From: Methanobacteriota archaeon
GTDB taxonomy: Archaea > Halobacteriota > Bog-38 > Methanoflorentales > Methanoflorentaceae
Assembly (NCBI GenBank): GCA_028679495.1
Contig: JAJRBK010000198.1
Coordinates: 1 to 5,747 of the forward strand
DNA length: 5,747 nt
Direction: 5' to 3'
Shown: positions 5,725-5,747 of the stretch, in pieces
How the letters are laid out: each line of letters starts with the position of its first letter
Numbering within the stretch: position 1 is the stretch's first letter
Notes under the pieces: generated by a model
Told to the model about the DNA's origin: nothing
What the model saw: the letters and a program-made list of their open reading frames with translations, nothing else
Databases searched by the model: none
Made by a program: the position numbers and the translations under genes

Positions 5725-5747
5725 ATTGCCCCAAATCCTCGCGCTAT

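Overview
The window is a compact piece of an anaerobe's genome. All four large genes lie on the minus strand, and every one belongs to a family that handles low-potential electrons or metallocofactors. A RACo-type activator of corrinoid proteins and a CooC-type nickel-insertion ATPase together point to an organism using the Wood-Ljungdahl / CO dehydrogenase (CODH/ACS) pathway or corrinoid methyl transfer, although no CODH/ACS or methyltransferase gene is inside the window. An anaerobic C1- or alkane-metabolising archaeon (ANME-1-like or a relative) fits the FMN-binding glutamate-synthase-like protein, the oligo-T terminator and a tRNA-like sequence without encoded CCA. An acetogenic or syntrophic bacterium cannot be excluded from the sequence alone.

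Layout, in minus-strand reading order. (1) 5724-3853: RACo-like activator with an N-terminal [2Fe-2S] domain and a C-terminal ASKHA ATPase domain. (2) 3866-3792: a degenerate tRNA-Val(CAC)-like sequence that overlaps the last codons of the RACo gene and is followed by a T7 run. (3) 3780-3296: a mostly gene-free stretch holding a 13-bp GATATC palindrome and a probable promoter. (4) 3295-3152: a small cysteine-containing ORF of 47 codons, 15 nt before the next gene. (5) 3136-2657: a CooF/HycB-like polyferredoxin with four 4-Cys cluster motifs and extra N-terminal cysteines. (6) 2656-2545: an AT-rich leader with repeats. (7) 2544-940: a single-polypeptide FMN-binding glutamate-synthase-family protein without the amidotransferase domain. 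(8) 819-73: CooC-like ATPase. At the left edge, the last 21 codons of a possible plus-strand gene converge on cooC.

Working model (inference): the polyferredoxin and the flavin/Fe-S glutamate-synthase-like protein carry electrons to a low-potential acceptor. RACo uses such electrons, with ATP, to return Co(II) corrinoid to Co(I), and CooC matures a Ni enzyme. The grouping reads as a maintenance and activation island for corrinoid/CODH chemistry. The less ordinary signals are the tRNA relic at the RACo stop codon, the unlisted small ORF before the ferredoxin, and a 10-base motif shared at the same distance upstream of two start codons.
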